This document shows, one piece after another, positions 45,277 through 54,046 of a stretch of 64,000 nucleotides of DNA. Made by a program: the position numbers and the translations under genes. The stretch is from positions 682,001-746,000 of the forward strand of contig NZ_AUAC01000003.1 of assembly GCF_000428525.1 (NCBI RefSeq). The letters run 5' to 3'. This stretch comes from Hellea balneolensis DSM 19091 (GTDB lineage: Bacteria; Pseudomonadota; Alphaproteobacteria; Caulobacterales; Maricaulaceae). Positions within the stretch are counted from its first letter, which is position 1; each line of letters begins with the position of its first letter. The notes under the pieces were generated by a model. The model was not told where the DNA came from and searched no databases. It saw only the letters and a program-made list of their open reading frames with translations.

Positions 45277-46158
45277 ATGGGTGATTTCTGTAAAGGCAGA
45301 ACCGTTATTGTTACGGGCGCTGGCGGCGGGCTTGGACGCGCCTACGCGATGGCGCTTGGCGCAGAAGGCGCGAATGTTGTGGTCAACGATATCAATGCCA
45401 AAACTGCGCAAGCGACTTTTGAGGCGATTACAGAGGCGGGCGGAAAAGCGCTCGTCAATCTTGGCGATATCACCGATTATGACAGCGCCTTTGATATTGT
45501 GAAATCAGCCATTGATGAATTTGGGAACCTCCATGCTGTCGTCAATAATGCAGGCAATAATCGCGACCGCATGTTCACCTCGCTCTCTGAGGAGGACTGG
45601 GACCTTGTTATCAAAGTACACCTCAAAGGCCATTTTTGCATAAGCTCTCACGCGGCCAAATATTGGCGGCAGCAGAGCAAAGAGGGTAAAAAGGTCAATG
45701 CACGGATTATCAATACAAGTTCAGGTGCAGGACTTCAGGGCTCAGTCGGGCAGACAAATTACAGCGCGGCTAAGGGCGGAATTCTAACACTAACGCTTAA
45801 TCAATCGGCTGAGCTTGCTCGCTATGGAATAACCGCGAATGCGGTGGCTCCACAAGGCCGTACGGGTATGACTGAAGATGTCTTTGCAGACATGATGAAG
45901 GTTCCCGAAGATGGCGGCTTCGATAAATATGACCCCGCCAATGTCGCGCCGCTGATTTGTTATCTGGTGAGTGAAAAGTCGTCTCATGTAAACGGGCATT
46001 GTTTTGAAAGCTTTGGCGGAATGCTCTCTATCGCCGAAGGTTGGAAAACGGGCCCTGTCAAAGATAAGGGCGCGCGTTATGATGTCTCTGAAATTGGAGA
46101 TGTGATTTCGGATTTGGAAGGTGTCACTACGTCAGCGCAGAAGGTTTACGGGACATAG
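45277..46158 (+). CDS. SDR of the HSD17B4-like type
   Basis: A 293-residue SDR: VTGAGGGLGRAYAMALGAEG, NNAGNNRDRMFTSLSEEDWD, INTSSGAGLQGSVGQTNYSA followed by AK, and a C-terminal extension after SFGGMLSIAEGW. Proteins of this type accompany the mycobacterial ring C/D genes and the peroxisomal D-bifunctional protein. It probably oxidises a 3-hydroxyacyl-CoA made by the MaoC or crotonase proteins of the operon. Confidence 0.83.
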   Translation: MGDFCKGRTVIVTGAGGGLGRAYAMALGAEGANVVVNDINAKTAQATFEAITEAGGKALVNLGDITDYDSAFDIVKSAIDEFGNLHAVVNNAGNNRDRMFTSLSEEDWDLVIKVHLKGHFCISSHAAKYWRQQSKEGKKVNARIINTSSGAGLQGSVGQTNYSAAKGGILTLTLNQSAELARYGITANAVAPQGRTGMTEDVFADMMKVPEDGGFDKYDPANVAPLICYLVSEKSSHVNGHCFESFGGMLSIAEGWKTGPVKDKGARYDVSEIGDVISDLEGVTTSAQKVYGT

Positions 46159-46160
46159 CC

Positions 46161-47222
46161 ATGGCGTATCCCTTCACAGATGACCACGACATGATCAGGG
46201 ACGCCGCGCGTGGCTTCCTCCAGACGTGGTATGATGGCGGTAAGGGGTCTGAGAGAGTTTATCAGTCGGGCACAGCCTTTGATGGGGCGGCGTGGCAGAG
46301 CTTTGCAAAACAACTCGGTATGGCGGGTATCGCAATTAGCGAAGAGCATGAGGGGGCAGGATTAGGCGATTTGGGCCGCGTGGTTGTTATGGAAGAATTG
46401 GGGGCTAGCTTGTGCGCTATCCCGTTTTTGACGACATGCGGGATTGTGACCGACATCATCCAGACGGCAGGCGAGGCGACAGCTAAAAACCGCTACTTAA
46501 AAAAGATAGCGGCAGGAGAGCTAAGCGCTGCCTATTGTGATGGGCATGATGCCGCGGCTAAAGTGGTTAGTCACGTTGCTCATGCGGCTGAGGCAGATCT
46601 GATTGTTCTCTCTGGCCGAGGTGAGGGCGGCATAGATTATTTCGCAATCCCAAAAGGGACAGCGGGCCTCAAAATAACACCCGAAAAAACCATGGACCCC
46701 ACGCGCAGCTTCGCCGCAGTTGATTGGAACGATGTTGCAAAGGGTGATTTAATTCCTATTGGATACGGCAGTGAAGACCAACATGAGAAATTGATAACGC
46801 AATCCTTTATTGCGCTCGCCGCAGAATGTGTCGGCGGGGCGCAAAAATGCCTAGATATGACTTTGGAATATGCAGGGCAGCGCGTACAATTCGGGCGGCC
46901 CATTGCAAGCTTCCAAGCAATTAAGCATCGCTGCGCGGATATGTTTATTGATATTGAAGCTGCCCGTTCCGCCGTTTACGCGGCGGCCATGGCTTCGCCC
47001 GAAGAGAAGACTGAAGCGGCTATTATTGCCAAGGCCTATGCGACAGATGCTTTCTTCAAAGTGGCAGGCGATGCCATTCAAATGCATGGCGGGATTGGAT
47101 TTACATGGGACTATCCGCTGCATTTCTTCTTTAAACGAGCTCGAGCTAACCGCTCTATGTTTGGAAGTTCAGAGCGGGACTATGACCATCTTGCGAGTCA
47201 TATCTTCGGAGACGCCTCATGA
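46161..47222 (+). CDS. Acyl-CoA dehydrogenase subunit
   Basis: A 353-residue acyl-CoA dehydrogenase: N-terminal DHDMIRDAARGFLQTWYD, C-terminal AGQRVQFGRPIASFQAIKHR and MHGGIGFTWDYPLHFFFKRA. Its middle domain departs from the standard motifs. It overlaps the following full-length dehydrogenase by four bases, so the two likely form a mixed tetramer, the second such pair in this operon. Confidence 0.83.
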   Translation: MAYPFTDDHDMIRDAARGFLQTWYDGGKGSERVYQSGTAFDGAAWQSFAKQLGMAGIAISEEHEGAGLGDLGRVVVMEELGASLCAIPFLTTCGIVTDIIQTAGEATAKNRYLKKIAAGELSAAYCDGHDAAAKVVSHVAHAAEADLIVLSGRGEGGIDYFAIPKGTAGLKITPEKTMDPTRSFAAVDWNDVAKGDLIPIGYGSEDQHEKLITQSFIALAAECVGGAQKCLDMTLEYAGQRVQFGRPIASFQAIKHRCADMFIDIEAARSAVYAAAMASPEEKTEAAIIAKAYATDAFFKVAGDAIQMHGGIGFTWDYPLHFFFKRARANRSMFGSSERDYDHLASHIFGDAS

Positions 47223-48388
47223 CGTTACGCGAAGAATTTTCCCAATGGATGACCGAAAATTTCCGCGGGGAATACGAATGCCTGCGGGGCCGCGCGACGC
47301 CTGGCGACGAGGATGCTTTCCCAGGTAAACGGCTGGAGTGGGAACGCGAGCTTGGCAAGGCCGGATGGATTGGTGTGGGCTGGCCAAAGGAATATGGCGG
47401 GCGAGGGGCAAGCCTTGATGACATTGTCGGCTTTAATGAGGAATATGCCGCTCATGGCGGACCAGGACGAGCGGGTCATATCGGCGAGACGCTTTTGGCC
47501 CCGACGATTATTGCCTTTGGAACAGAAGACCAAAAAGCAAAATATTTGCCGGGTATAAAAGCGGGTACGGAATTTTGGTGCCAAGGCTATAGCGAACCTA
47601 ATGCAGGCTCTGATCTGTCCAATATTAAAACTAAAGCACGGCTCGAAAACGGGCAGTGGATTATTGAGGGCCAGAAAATCTGGACATCTTTGGCGATGGA
47701 CTCGGATTACATCTTTGTCGTCGCCCGCGCAGAGGAGGGCTCAGTTGGGCGGCATGGCCTCGTTTTTCTATTGGTCAAACTTGATCAAGCCGGCATTGAG
47801 ATACGTCCAATTAAACAAATGAGCGGGACAGCGGAATTTAATGAAGTCTTTTTCGATGGCGCTGTTTGCGAGCAAGAGGATATTATTGGCGGCGTCGGTG
47901 AGGGTTGGAAAATAGCGATGGCGCTTCTTGGCTTTGAACGCGGCGCGTCAACGCTGGGGCAGCAAATGACCTTTGCCGATGAGTTTCGGCAAATTGTAGA
48001 ACTCGCAAAGAAAAACGGCGCCTCTCAAAACCCGCTTATTCGCCAGCGCATTGCCAAGGCCTATGCAGGGTTGAAGATTATGCGCTTTACAGCGCTGCGC
48101 ACACTCGAAGCTGCTGAGACGGGCGAGCTGACGAAAGAGGGCTATATGTCCAAAATTTATTGGGCGAGTTGGCACCGTGATTTGGGCGAATTGGCGATGG
48201 ATGTTATGGGGGCGTCTGCGGAAACTCTCGAGGATGGGGAGTTTAATAAACTTCAAAAGCTATTCCTCTTTTCACGCTCTGATACAATCTATGGCGGGAC
48301 TAATCAAATACAACGCAATATTATTGCTGAACGCGCATTGGGTATGCCCAAAGAACCGCGCGGCGGCGGAACTGTGATAAAAGGCTAA
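47219..48388 (+). CDS. Acyl-CoA dehydrogenase
   Basis: A 389-residue full-length family member: WCQGYSEPNAGSDLSNIKTK, IEGQKIWTSLAMDSDYIF, FERGASTLGQQM, and the C-terminal YGGTNQIQRNIIAERALGMP. With the gene before it, probably a heteromeric dehydrogenase for a later round of beta-oxidation of opened ring C/D intermediates. Followed two bases later by ipdF. Confidence 0.85.
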   Translation: MTLREEFSQWMTENFRGEYECLRGRATPGDEDAFPGKRLEWERELGKAGWIGVGWPKEYGGRGASLDDIVGFNEEYAAHGGPGRAGHIGETLLAPTIIAFGTEDQKAKYLPGIKAGTEFWCQGYSEPNAGSDLSNIKTKARLENGQWIIEGQKIWTSLAMDSDYIFVVARAEEGSVGRHGLVFLLVKLDQAGIEIRPIKQMSGTAEFNEVFFDGAVCEQEDIIGGVGEGWKIAMALLGFERGASTLGQQMTFADEFRQIVELAKKNGASQNPLIRQRIAKAYAGLKIMRFTALRTLEAAETGELTKEGYMSKIYWASWHRDLGELAMDVMGASAETLEDGEFNKLQKLFLFSRSDTIYGGTNQIQRNIIAERALGMPKEPRGGGTVIKG

Positions 48389-48390
48389 GG

Positions 48391-49179
48391 ATGACGGATT
48401 TGAAGAACGTACCGGATTATGTCCCTGGCCATGGCCTTCTGAAAGGTAAGCGCGTGGTCATCACGGCAGCGGCGGGCACAGGCATTGGTTTTGCGGCGTC
48501 CAAGAAATGTATTGAAGAAGGCGCACGAGTCTTTATCTCAGACATCCATGAGGGCCGCCTGCAAAAGGCACAAGACACCCTAGAGGCTGAGACTGGACAG
48601 CGGCCTGACTACGCCATCTGTAATGTGACGGTTCAAGACGATGTTGATAATTTGATAAGCGCTGCTGCAAAGTCATTGGGCGGTATCGATGTAGTTATCA
48701 ATAATGCTGGACTTGGCGGAACAGCTGATTTGGTGGATATGACGGATGAGCAATGGATGTCTGTTCTTGACGTGACGCTTAATGGCTGTTTTCGCGTCAA
48801 CCGCGCGGCTATGCAATTTATGAAAGAGCAAGGAGGTGGCGTAATTGTCAATAATGCTTCGGTCCTAGGGTGGCGCGCACAAAAAGGCCAAGCTCATTAT
48901 GCGGCGGCCAAAGCCGGCGTTATGGCGCTAACAAGGTGTGCAGGTGTTGAGGGCGCGGAATTTGGCGTTCGTGTCAATGCCGTTGCGCCGAGCCTTGCTT
49001 TGCATCCCTTTCTCCATAAGGTGACAAGTAAAGAACTTCTCGCAGAGCTTGAAACCAAGGAAGCATATGGCCGAGGAAGTGAAGTTTGGGAACAAGCTAA
49101 TGTCATGGTTTTTCTGGCCAGTGACTATTCCAGCTATATGACTGGTGAAGTCATTTCGACAAGCAGCCAACGCGCCTAG
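48391..49179 (+). CDS. ipdF: IpdF-like SDR (5-OH-HIP-CoA dehydrogenase)
   Basis: A 262-residue SDR, the same length as mycobacterial IpdF, and sharing its characteristic motifs GHGLLKGKRVVITAAAGTGI, NNAGLGG, NNASVLGWRAQKGQAHYAAA and ASDYSSYMTGEVIS. IpdF oxidises the 5-hydroxyl of 5-OH-HIP-CoA. The N-terminal glycine motif TAAAGTGIG is an unusual version shared with IpdF, which strengthens the call. Confidence 0.86.
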   Translation: MTDLKNVPDYVPGHGLLKGKRVVITAAAGTGIGFAASKKCIEEGARVFISDIHEGRLQKAQDTLEAETGQRPDYAICNVTVQDDVDNLISAAAKSLGGIDVVINNAGLGGTADLVDMTDEQWMSVLDVTLNGCFRVNRAAMQFMKEQGGGVIVNNASVLGWRAQKGQAHYAAAKAGVMALTRCAGVEGAEFGVRVNAVAPSLALHPFLHKVTSKELLAELETKEAYGRGSEVWEQANVMVFLASDYSSYMTGEVISTSSQRA

Positions 49180-49192
49180 AAGGGGACTTAAT

Positions 49193-49651
49193 ATGACACA
49201 GACAGTAATCGATGCGCCGGGAGAATTGCTCGGAAAAGAAGGTCTGAAAATTGGACCCTCTGAATGGATGGAAATCTCGCAAGAGCGTATCAATACCTTT
49301 GCGGAGGCTACAGGAGATCATCAGTGGATTCATGTTGACGAAGAGAAAGCTAAGCAGGGTCCTTTTGGAACGACTATAGCCCATGGCTATTTGACCCTTT
49401 CTCTGGCCGCCAAACTCATGCCGGAAATTTTGGAAGTTAAAGGCATGAAGATGGGCATAAATTACGGCACGGACAAAGTGCGTTTTCTTAATCCTGTGAA
49501 GTCTGGTTCCCGCGTACGCGGCCATGGCGAATTTATGGAAATTAAAGAAGTGACTGGCGGCTACCAATCGACCTTGCGCGTCACCATAGAGATTGAAGGC
49601 GAAGACAAACCCGCCTGCGTCGTCGACACCATCAGCCGTTACTATCCTTAA
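49193..49651 (+). CDS. MaoC-like (R)-enoyl-CoA hydratase
   Basis: A 152-residue single hotdog protein. The hydratase-2 motif with Asp and His is FAEATGDHQWIHVDEEKA, followed by FGTTIAHGYLTLSLAAKL. The ATG at 49193 is chosen; a longer frame would overlap ipdF. It would hydrate an enoyl-CoA made by one of the dehydrogenase pairs. Ten bases before the isomerase gene. Confidence 0.85.
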   Translation: MTQTVIDAPGELLGKEGLKIGPSEWMEISQERINTFAEATGDHQWIHVDEEKAKQGPFGTTIAHGYLTLSLAAKLMPEILEVKGMKMGINYGTDKVRFLNPVKSGSRVRGHGEFMEIKEVTGGYQSTLRVTIEIEGEDKPACVVDTISRYYP

Positions 49652-49661
49652 GGAGCCTCAA

Positions 49662-50072
49662 ATGTCAGAACACATGCAAAAAACCGTGGAAGCCTATATT
49701 CGTCTTTTTAATGCGCAGGATGCGGCTGGGATTGCAGATATTTATTCTGATGACGCTACGGTGACAGATCCCGTTGGAACGCCGCCCAAAGAAGGTAAAG
49801 TTGCTATAAAAACTTTTTATGAGCTGGCCGTTAAAAATGGTGCAAAGTTGGAACTGCTCGGCCCCACGCGAATCGCAGGGAATAGCGCGGCTTTTCCGTT
49901 TCGCTGTATTGTTGGGGCCATGACACATGTTGACAAGGATATCGCCGTTTCAGTGGAACTGCCAAAAGGCGGTATGACGATAGATATTATAGATACATTC
50001 GTGTTCAATGAAGAGGGCAAGGTGACAGAAATGAAAGCCTATTGGGGACCGGATAATATCACCCAAATATAA
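49662..50072 (+). CDS. ksi: Steroid Delta5-3-ketoisomerase (KSI)
   Basis: A 136-residue NTF2-fold protein that keeps the three catalytic residues of Comamonas/Pseudomonas ketosteroid isomerase: Y12 (VEAYIRLFNAQD), D36 (TVTDPVGTPP) and D111 (IDIIDTFVFN). It moves the double bond of 3-keto-Delta5 steroids into conjugation (Delta4). The ATG at 49662 follows AAGGAG by six bases. This is an upper-pathway enzyme placed as the last gene of the ring C/D operon. No clear terminator was seen in the 172 bases that follow. Confidence 0.88.
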   Translation: MSEHMQKTVEAYIRLFNAQDAAGIADIYSDDATVTDPVGTPPKEGKVAIKTFYELAVKNGAKLELLGPTRIAGNSAAFPFRCIVGAMTHVDKDIAVSVELPKGGMTIDIIDTFVFNEEGKVTEMKAYWGPDNITQI

Positions 50073-50244
50073 TTGCTGATTGCAGTATATGGAATTATTG
50101 CGGCTTGAATTTCTCCTGTAGGTTTATACCCTGAAAGCCTACTCGCCTTTAAGACTATCTTTTTGTTAGAAGTTACCCTAAGATTGGGGTGTGGGATTTT
50201 GATAACGCACACGATTCGCTTAATGCGGATGAAGGCAGCGAAAT

Positions 50245-50634
50245 ATGCGCCGAGTACTTGTAATAGATGATAGTGAGTTTGATAGACGCATGATTACGCG
50301 TGCTATGAAGGGCGTGGACGAGTCCCTGAGCTTTGCTGAGCTTGATAATGGCTGCAAAATTATTGAAACCATGCATCACGTAAAGCCGGATTTAGTCCTG
50401 CTTGATATTAGGATGCCAGGATTCGGTGGATTTGATGTTTTGGATATCATTAGGGCTGATGATGAATTTCAAACTTGCCATGTTATCATGATTTCTGGGT
50501 CAAGCTCTGATGGTGATAAAAGAACGGCCAGCCAAAAGGGCGCCTCAAGATATTTTACGAAACCTTCATCACAAGTCGGGTATAAGCAGATTGCAGAAGA
50601 TATTAAGGAGCAATTTCTTCATTATGCTGCATAA
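50245..50634 (+). CDS. Stand-alone response-regulator receiver protein
   Basis: A 129-residue receiver domain without output domain. Acidic pocket D8/D9, phosphorylation site D54 (LVLLDIRMPGFGG), S84 in MISGSS and K106 in YFTKPSS are all in place. CheY-like or Rcp1-like proteins of this kind act by protein contacts or in phosphorelays. It opens a signalling cluster unrelated to the steroid operon before it. Confidence 0.87.
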   Translation: MRRVLVIDDSEFDRRMITRAMKGVDESLSFAELDNGCKIIETMHHVKPDLVLLDIRMPGFGGFDVLDIIRADDEFQTCHVIMISGSSSDGDKRTASQKGASRYFTKPSSQVGYKQIAEDIKEQFLHYAA

Positions 50635-50688
50635 AACTAAGAAGTTTTGCGATTGCATGCGCTTAAACATGCGCTTAGGGCTATTATT

Positions 50689-51048
50689 ATGTTAAACATA
50701 CTCCTGATCGATGATGATAATGTTGAGTATAAACTTATTCAACGTATGATGCAGGATTGTTACAAAGGGCCTTTCCTTTTGCGTTACGCTGATACGCTTG
50801 ATAAAGGTATTGCGATCCTGAAATCGCAAGATGTCGATGTTATCTTGCTTGATGACAAATTGAGCGGCGATACAAATGCGAAGCAATCTGTTCCTACTCT
50901 GCGTGAAGTCACGGGAGAAATTCCATTTATTCTCATTTCAAGCTCAATTGATGCGGAGCATTTGAAAGATAAGACTATCCTCGATGTTTATGATATTATC
51001 GACAAATATAATTTGCGTCAGCGTATCAGTGATGGTCTCTTAAACTGA
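50689..51048 (+). CDS. Stand-alone receiver protein, divergent
   Basis: A 119-residue receiver domain: NILLIDDDNVEYKLIQRM at the start and the phosphorylatable Asp at D55 or D56 (VILLDDKLSG). The usual Thr/Ser is in ILISSSID and a lysine occurs in IIDKYNLRQR, without the proline that normally follows, so the end of the domain is divergent. Probably a phosphate acceptor in a relay with the kinase 190 bases downstream. The start at 50689 is used because the longer frame lacks family sequence. Confidence 0.78.
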   Translation: MLNILLIDDDNVEYKLIQRMMQDCYKGPFLLRYADTLDKGIAILKSQDVDVILLDDKLSGDTNAKQSVPTLREVTGEIPFILISSSIDAEHLKDKTILDVYDIIDKYNLRQRISDGLLN

Positions 51049-51098
51049 TGTCTGACGTCTCTTGTCTCAAGCCGCAAGTCGCAAAGTTTGTAAAATTG

Positions 51099-51113
51099 GT
51101 TAAGTGACTTAAC
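51099..51113. promoter_or_regulatory. Perfect 15-bp palindrome
   Basis: GTTAAGT-G-ACTTAAC is a perfect dyad in the 190-base gap before the histidine kinase gene, 126 bases upstream of its start. A regulator site is possible; no known consensus was matched. Confidence 0.35.
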
Positions 51114-51238
51114 ACAGCTTATAGAAAATATCGGGGTTTCGTGTAATCTTTCCCGACTAGGTTACAATTTCGTATTTTCAGTTCTGGTATGAGATGAAAC
51201 TCGTCTAAGTTATATTTGGGCGAGAAAAAGGATAAAGT

Positions 51239-52507
51239 GTGAGCAATAGCGAAAAAAAATCCTACCAAGAAAGCTTGCAGTCATTAGTTGAAGAATTACA
51301 GACGAGTAACGAAGAACTCCAGGCGACGAATGAAGAATTGATGGCGTCTAACGAAGAGCTACAATCTACGAATGAAGAACTTCACGCCGTCAAAGAAGAG
51401 CTTTACACCGTCAGTGCAGAGCATCATCGTAAGCTCGATGAGCTTAAAATTTTAAGTGACGACATTAATACGCTACTAAAAGCGACAAATATGGGGGTCA
51501 TCTTTTTGGATGAGAGACTCAATATTCGCCGCTTTACGCCAAGCGCTATGGATACGTTTAATTTGCTGAAGCAAGATGAGGGGCGGCCATTTGCCCATAC
51601 GACTTATCGCTTTGAAGGTCTTGATCTCTTGTCTGTAGTTCAAGAAGTTGCCGAGAGCCAGATAGTTGCAACTCATGAAATGTCTGTTTATAATAAGGAT
51701 TATATTCTTCGTGTTCTTCCATATAACACATCCGTTGCTGACGCTTCAGGCGTGGTCATTACAGTCGTTGATGTGACGCTCTTAAAAGAGGCTGAGCGCC
51801 AACGTCTCTCTCAAAAAGAGATTTGTGAAGAGGGTCTAAACAAATTTACCTATTTGGCGTCTCATGATTTGCAGGAGCCTTTGCGTAAAATTCAACAAAG
51901 TGGCGAATTGCTGCAAATGGATGCCAGTGAAGTGCTTGATGATGAAGGAAAGTACTTCCTTGATATCATGACGGAATCGGCCTCGCGAATGAGGTCTCTG
52001 ATTGATGATCTACTGCTTTATTCTGCGTCAGCGAACCAGGATCTCGAAAAATCCGACGTCGAATTGAAGCCTTTAATTGATGCGGCTCTTAAGGATATCG
52101 ATGCGTCTGTTCAAGAATCCAATGCGAAATTTAACATCAGCAAATTGCCTATTGTGAGGTGTGATGCGAAGGTCTTTCAGCAGGTTCTTGTCAATATTTT
52201 ATCTAATAGCATTAAATATGCACGAGAAGGCGTAAGCCCTGTTATCAGAATATCTTCTCGGCGGTCAAAAGAGGCCACAACTATTCGTTTTAAGGATAAT
52301 GGCATTGGGATGCAGCCAAGTGAAAATATAAATATCTTCGAGCCATTCGTACGCTTACATGCCAAGAATGAGTATTCTGGATCGGGCATAGGTTTAGCTG
52401 TCTGTAAAACAATTTGTGACAAGCATGGTTGGAAAATAAGATACTCAAGTGAGCTAGATAAAGGGACCGAAATATTCATAGACATACCCAATAAAGATTT
52501 TTCTTAA
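51239..52507 (+). CDS. PAS histidine kinase with CheB/CheR-fusion-type coiled coil
   Basis: A 422-residue soluble kinase. Residues 10-70 form a coiled coil of seven-residue repeats (NEELQATNEELMASNEELQS), encoded by near-repeats of 21 bases. Residues 75-185 are a PAS domain (GVIFLDERLNIRRFTPSAM). Then comes HisKA with H209 in LASHDLQEPLRK and an HATPase domain with NILSNSIKYA, FKDNGIGM and GSGIGLAVCKTICDKHGW. The coiled coil and this PAS are typical of large CheB-CheR-PAS fusions, but the CheB and CheR parts are missing. GTG start after AAAAGGA. Flanked by three receivers that are likely partners. Confidence 0.85.
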   Translation: MSNSEKKSYQESLQSLVEELQTSNEELQATNEELMASNEELQSTNEELHAVKEELYTVSAEHHRKLDELKILSDDINTLLKATNMGVIFLDERLNIRRFTPSAMDTFNLLKQDEGRPFAHTTYRFEGLDLLSVVQEVAESQIVATHEMSVYNKDYILRVLPYNTSVADASGVVITVVDVTLLKEAERQRLSQKEICEEGLNKFTYLASHDLQEPLRKIQQSGELLQMDASEVLDDEGKYFLDIMTESASRMRSLIDDLLLYSASANQDLEKSDVELKPLIDAALKDIDASVQESNAKFNISKLPIVRCDAKVFQQVLVNILSNSIKYAREGVSPVIRISSRRSKEATTIRFKDNGIGMQPSENINIFEPFVRLHAKNEYSGSGIGLAVCKTICDKHGWKIRYSSELDKGTEIFIDIPNKDFS

Positions 52508-52603
52508 TTTCATTGTGTAATTAAGATTATTTTTACGCTCGTCTGATATTTAAGGTTGTCTCTTGATAAATAAGCTATGTTATAAAGCGTGAGAAATTAA
52601 GCA

Positions 52604-53035
52604 GTGGCAACAACTGACTCTGAGATAAGAATAGTCATGGTAGATGATGACTCCGATAATATATTAATAACTCAATTGTTATTAAGGAAATCTGGAACTT
52701 CTGCGGATTTTAAAGGGTTGGACTCTGGCGAAGCCCTATATGAGTATATAAAACATAATGGCATTGGGTCTATGGATGTAATCTTGCTCGATATAAATAT
52801 GCCGATGGAAGATGGTTTTGACGTTCTAAAAAAACTAAAAGCCTATCCTGATGTGTCTGACCTAAAAATCATTATGTATTCTACATCTAAAAGGCCTGAC
52901 GAAACACGTTTAGCGTTAGAGCTGGGGGCTGATAATTTTGTAGAAAAACCGCGGCGCCTTGAAGATATTGACCAGCTTTCGAAAGCCATATTTTCGGAAA
53001 AAGACCATCAGGCTTCTGTAAATCAATTTGGGTAA
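52604..53035 (+). CDS. Stand-alone response-regulator receiver protein
   Basis: A 143-residue receiver: VMVDDDSDNILITQ, phosphorylation site D63 (VILLDINMPMEDG), MYSTSKRPDE and the lysine in NFVEKPRRLED. It resembles Rcp1-type receivers that serve phytochrome-like or PAS kinases. GTG start about 100 bases after the kinase; likely partner of that kinase. Confidence 0.87.
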   Translation: MATTDSEIRIVMVDDDSDNILITQLLLRKSGTSADFKGLDSGEALYEYIKHNGIGSMDVILLDINMPMEDGFDVLKKLKAYPDVSDLKIIMYSTSKRPDETRLALELGADNFVEKPRRLEDIDQLSKAIFSEKDHQASVNQFG

Positions 53036-53187
53036 CCTTGTCCGATCAAACATTCATGTTATCTTAAACCAAGGCAGTTTTACGTGAAATAATAAATTTA
53101 GTCCGCCTAATAGATTTGGGTGGTTAAGTCGATCGTGGTTATGTTATGATGATTTATTTGCAAAGTCAGGTGGCATTAGTAGGAAAT

Positions 53188-53664
53188 TTATGCCTCATTG
53201 AAGACTTTTGATCTCTTTATAGAAGTGAGAGCGTCGACCTCTTCTCCGCCGCGGACATTCCAATATAGAATGGTCTTCTTTATCAGCATTTTTTCAGTTC
53301 GCCCATAGTCGCCATCAGCGATCCCAACTTGAACCATTGCGCTTAAGACATCAAATTTATGACTATATCCGCGGAATTGTTGGAAAATTGCGAGTAGTTC
53401 ACTATCAATTTCAAGTCCATTAATGATCGCTTTCAAGCGAATTTTGTTATTTATGAGCCAATCTTTAATCATTTGACGTGTCATCACTAATGATGGATCA
53501 ATAACAGCACGAAGCTCCATCATCTGATCTTGGTAGGCTTTCATGTCATCTGGCGTAAAGCGCTCATTGGCAACAGCCATAAGCCCGACAAGCTTCATAA
53601 CCAGGCGCCACTCGCAAGGGCTTGAGTCATAAACGCGATTTTCAGAAACTGTATGAGTTTTCAT
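53188..53664 (-). CDS. TerB-like hypothetical protein
   Basis: A 158-residue, all-helical, soluble protein. The layout VMKLVGLMAVANERFTPDDM and later FDVLSAMVQVGIADGDYGRT with acidic residues at intervals resembles the two helical halves of TerB-like metal-binding domains. The similarity is judged by eye and moderate. Gene stands alone on the minus strand between the receiver and ParB-like genes. Confidence 0.6.
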   Translation of the reverse strand: MKTHTVSENRVYDSSPCEWRLVMKLVGLMAVANERFTPDDMKAYQDQMMELRAVIDPSLVMTRQMIKDWLINNKIRLKAIINGLEIDSELLAIFQQFRGYSHKFDVLSAMVQVGIADGDYGRTEKMLIKKTILYWNVRGGEEVDALTSIKRSKVFNEA

Positions 53665-54046
53665 TTTCGTACCTCTAACTGAATCTTGATTAGTTCAGAA
53701 CCATTAAAAAGCCATTAATTGGGTCTCAACTGTCACTTATATCAGTGAGGCTCAAAATTTTAAAGAGCTTGCAAAGAGAGTTGTATAAAACAAATAGTTT
53801 ATTCGGGTTAACGTTTTTGAATATCTGGGAGTTGTTCATATTTCTTCGGTTTTATGGGCTTTCTGAACGACCTTAGGCTGTCTTTTGTTCAAAAAATAAC
53901 TTATTATTGACTTTGAATTGTAGTTTCTGTCCCAAGATGAACCAGTTTTGTTCATATTCGATATGGCATAAGGAAGATGTTGGAGACGACGCTTGTGGAA
54001 AATAATTGTGGGACTTGATACTGATTTAATACTGCGGAGAATATAC
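53665..54046. other. AT-rich intergenic region, no gene seen
   Basis: This 382-base stretch separates the divergent TerB-like and ParB-like genes. It has runs of A and T and short imperfect repeats but no convincing reading frame; an antisense frame overlapping the ParB-like start has no family features. It presumably holds both promoters. Confidence 0.5.
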
